Below are positions 62,450-64,000 of a stretch of DNA of 64,000 nt, piece by piece. The DNA comes from Glomus cerebriforme (Eukaryota > Glomeromycota > Glomeromycetes > Glomerales > Glomeraceae): assembly GCA_003550305.1 (NCBI GenBank), contig QKYT01000012.1, forward strand, positions 258,495 to 322,494, written 5' to 3'. Within the stretch, counting starts at the first letter, position 1. The number at the start of each line of letters is the position of its first letter. The position numbers and the translations under genes are program-made. The notes beneath the pieces were generated by a model. It saw only the letters and a list, made by a program, of their open reading frames with translations, was not told where the DNA came from and searched no databases.

Positions 62450-62990
62450 TGACACTGGTCAAAAACTGATTTATCTTACAGATATCTTATAAATATCGGG
62501 TACCCAAAATGCAGAAAATTTGCTATACATTGGGTACCCAATATGTATATATACTATAGAATTAAAAAATACAATTTATTAATTATCTCGCTATCCAGTG
62601 ATTATAAAAAGATAAAATATAGCTCATTCGATTCACCTCACTGAGACGTATCGAATGGTACTAATTTCGCATTTCTAAGTATAATAAATATCAAGATATT
62701 GCATTTTTTGTTTATTTTTTTATGATTTATCAAATATCTCAGCATCTATCATACCTAGAAATGCGAAAATAGTACCATTCGATACGTCTCAGTGAGGCAA
62801 ATTGAATGAGTTATATTTCATCTTTTTATAATTATTGGATAGCGATATAATTAATAAATTGTATTTTTTAATTCTATAATATACATATTGGGTACCCAAT
62901 GTATAGCAGATTTTCTGCATTTTGGGTACCCGATATTTATAAGATATTTGTAAGATATCTGTAAGATAGATCAGTTTTTGACCAGTGTGA
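62450..62990. mobile_element. 535-bp palindromic MITE, CACTG ends, 3-bp (TGA) target duplication
   Basis: The element 62453-62987 starts CACTGGTCAAAAACTGAT and ends with its perfect complement ATCAGTTTTTGACCAGTG; TGA lies on each side. The inverted similarity continues almost to the centre: GGGTACCCAA words at about 62507 and 62550 are mirrored at about 62890 and 62930, and the segment with GAATGGTA(C/G)TA is mirrored around 62700. CACT(A/G)-type ends with a 3-bp duplication point to a CACTA (EnSpm/CMC)-like non-autonomous element. Confidence 0.75.
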
Positions 62991-63213
62991 AAATTCTTTT
63001 TTTATTATATTATAATATCATATAAAAAAAAATTAAAATTAGATTTGAATAAATTTATAAATTATAAATATTAAATAATTTAAAATCTAAAATTTTAGAA
63101 GTTATAAAAGTTTGAGTAAGTTTTAAAGATATAGTATAAGCCAAATTTTAGAATTTAGCAAAACATTTTGCCAATCATAAACCAGTTTTACTGGTAATAT
63201 TAATATATTATAA

Positions 63214-64000
63214 ATAGCAGTTTTACTATATTCTTTAGAATAAGTAACTTTATATTTAATAAATATTTATTAAAAAAGTATTAACTTAAAATAGTAAATT
63301 CATATTATTTATAGTCTATTATATAATATTTAATATTTATATAATTTTAATTACTCTTTATATTTTATAAAAAAAATTATTTTTATTATTAAAAACAAGT
63401 TTTATTAAATAGATTAAAAATAATATTTAAAAAATAGCTTTTGTTATTTTAAATAAATCTGTAAAGTAGCTAAAATTATAAAGTTATATTTATTATATAA
63501 TTTATTAAATATGCCACAGTTTCTAATAGTTTACTTAATATAATTAAAGTATACTTCTCTATGAAATAGATTTTTTTAAATTATGTCTGATATAATATAA
63601 AGACATAATTTGATATAATTTATATATTTTATTAGTAAAAATTATGACCATCATAATTGATTTTGCCCATAATGAAATATTTTGACAATGTCTTTTTAAT
63701 TTTACTGAAAAGTATTTAAAAAAAATCAAAATCTTCTAATAACTATTCTAATTATTTGTTATACTTTACTGAACTCTATTATAAGAATTAGATGATATTT
63801 AATTATTCATCTCTGTTCATTTTTTACAGTATTTATTTTTCATATTTTATGTTACTAGATAAAATTTATATACAACAATATATAGTAGATTATAATATTA
63901 TGAAATAATTTAGTAGTTCATATAAATACTAAAGATTATCACTTTAATATTTATATAGATGGTTTATTGATTATAACTAAGGATTATATAAAAAATGGAC
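63214..64000. other. AT-rich DNA, no gene seen
   Basis: Low-complexity sequence to the window edge, with no reading frame, RNA gene or clear repeat. Confidence 0.5.

Larger units (their letters stand above)
59967..63213. mobile_element. Possible 3.2 kb element carrying two younger insertions
   Basis: AATATATTATAA occurs at 59967-59978 and 63202-63213, and just inside lie inverted ends (TATTACAGGTAAAACTG at 59979 versus the complement of AATATTACCAGTAAAACTGG at 63201). Within it are the array at 60440-61950 and the elements at 60733-61214 and 62453-62987. Because the duplicated word is pure A/T, chance is possible. Confidence 0.35.

Overview
The window looks like nuclear DNA of an arbuscular-mycorrhizal (Glomeromycotina) fungus of the Rhizophagus type. 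It is extremely AT-rich, with long homopolymer runs. The genes are broken by many 50-100 base GT-AG introns (up to 23 exons), the proteins are ordinary opisthokont/fungal housekeeping proteins, and a TLDc-type fragment resembles a family I remember as expanded in these fungi. The genus is an inference. Two assembly gaps occur (12411-13145 and 32782-32862).

Layout. From 1 to about 8 kb is repeat-rich, gene-poor DNA: a decayed hAT-like transposon with AGCT-rich ends, an 0.8 kb foldback, an AT-rich tandem array carrying two insertions (one a small inverted-repeat element with telomere-like TTAGGG repeats), and a TLDc relic. From 8.5 to 48 kb is a compact island of 15 conserved genes: MFS transporter (-), Pumilio/PUF RNA-binding protein (+), Pps1-like dual-specificity phosphatase (-), uridine kinase/UPRT fusion (-), methylmalonate-semialdehyde dehydrogenase (+), eIF3i (+), SmG (-), KHDC4-like KH protein (+), Sec12-like Sar1 exchange factor (-), ribosomal protein uL6 (-), complex I ESSS/NDUFB11-like subunit (+), NudC (-), ethanolamine kinase (-), MSH6 (-) and a conserved membrane/coiled-coil protein of unknown function (-). 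Fourteen of the 15 models were spliced by hand; each closes in frame from start to stop, except that the PUF start lies in an assembly gap. From 48 to 64 kb is again repeat territory: a 5'-truncated LINE tail, a pair of inverted 1.6-1.7 kb poly(A) retroposons, at least five short inverted-repeat elements with target-site duplications, and degenerate tandem arrays.

How the genes fit together. They are unrelated housekeeping functions (mRNA control, splicing, translation, ER export, pyrimidine salvage, valine catabolism, phosphatidylethanolamine synthesis, mismatch repair). Several pairs are divergent with short shared promoters: kinase/UPRT with dehydrogenase (about 210 bp), SmG with KHDC4 (about 210 bp), and uL6 with ESSS (about 350 bp). 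CACGTG hexamers recur in several promoter regions. I did not find a clearly new multi-gene system. The most unusual items are the telomere-repeat-bearing element, the inverted retroposon pair with clean target-site duplications, and a few gene-structure oddities (12-nt and 23-nt exons, a start-codon-only exon, GC-AG introns).
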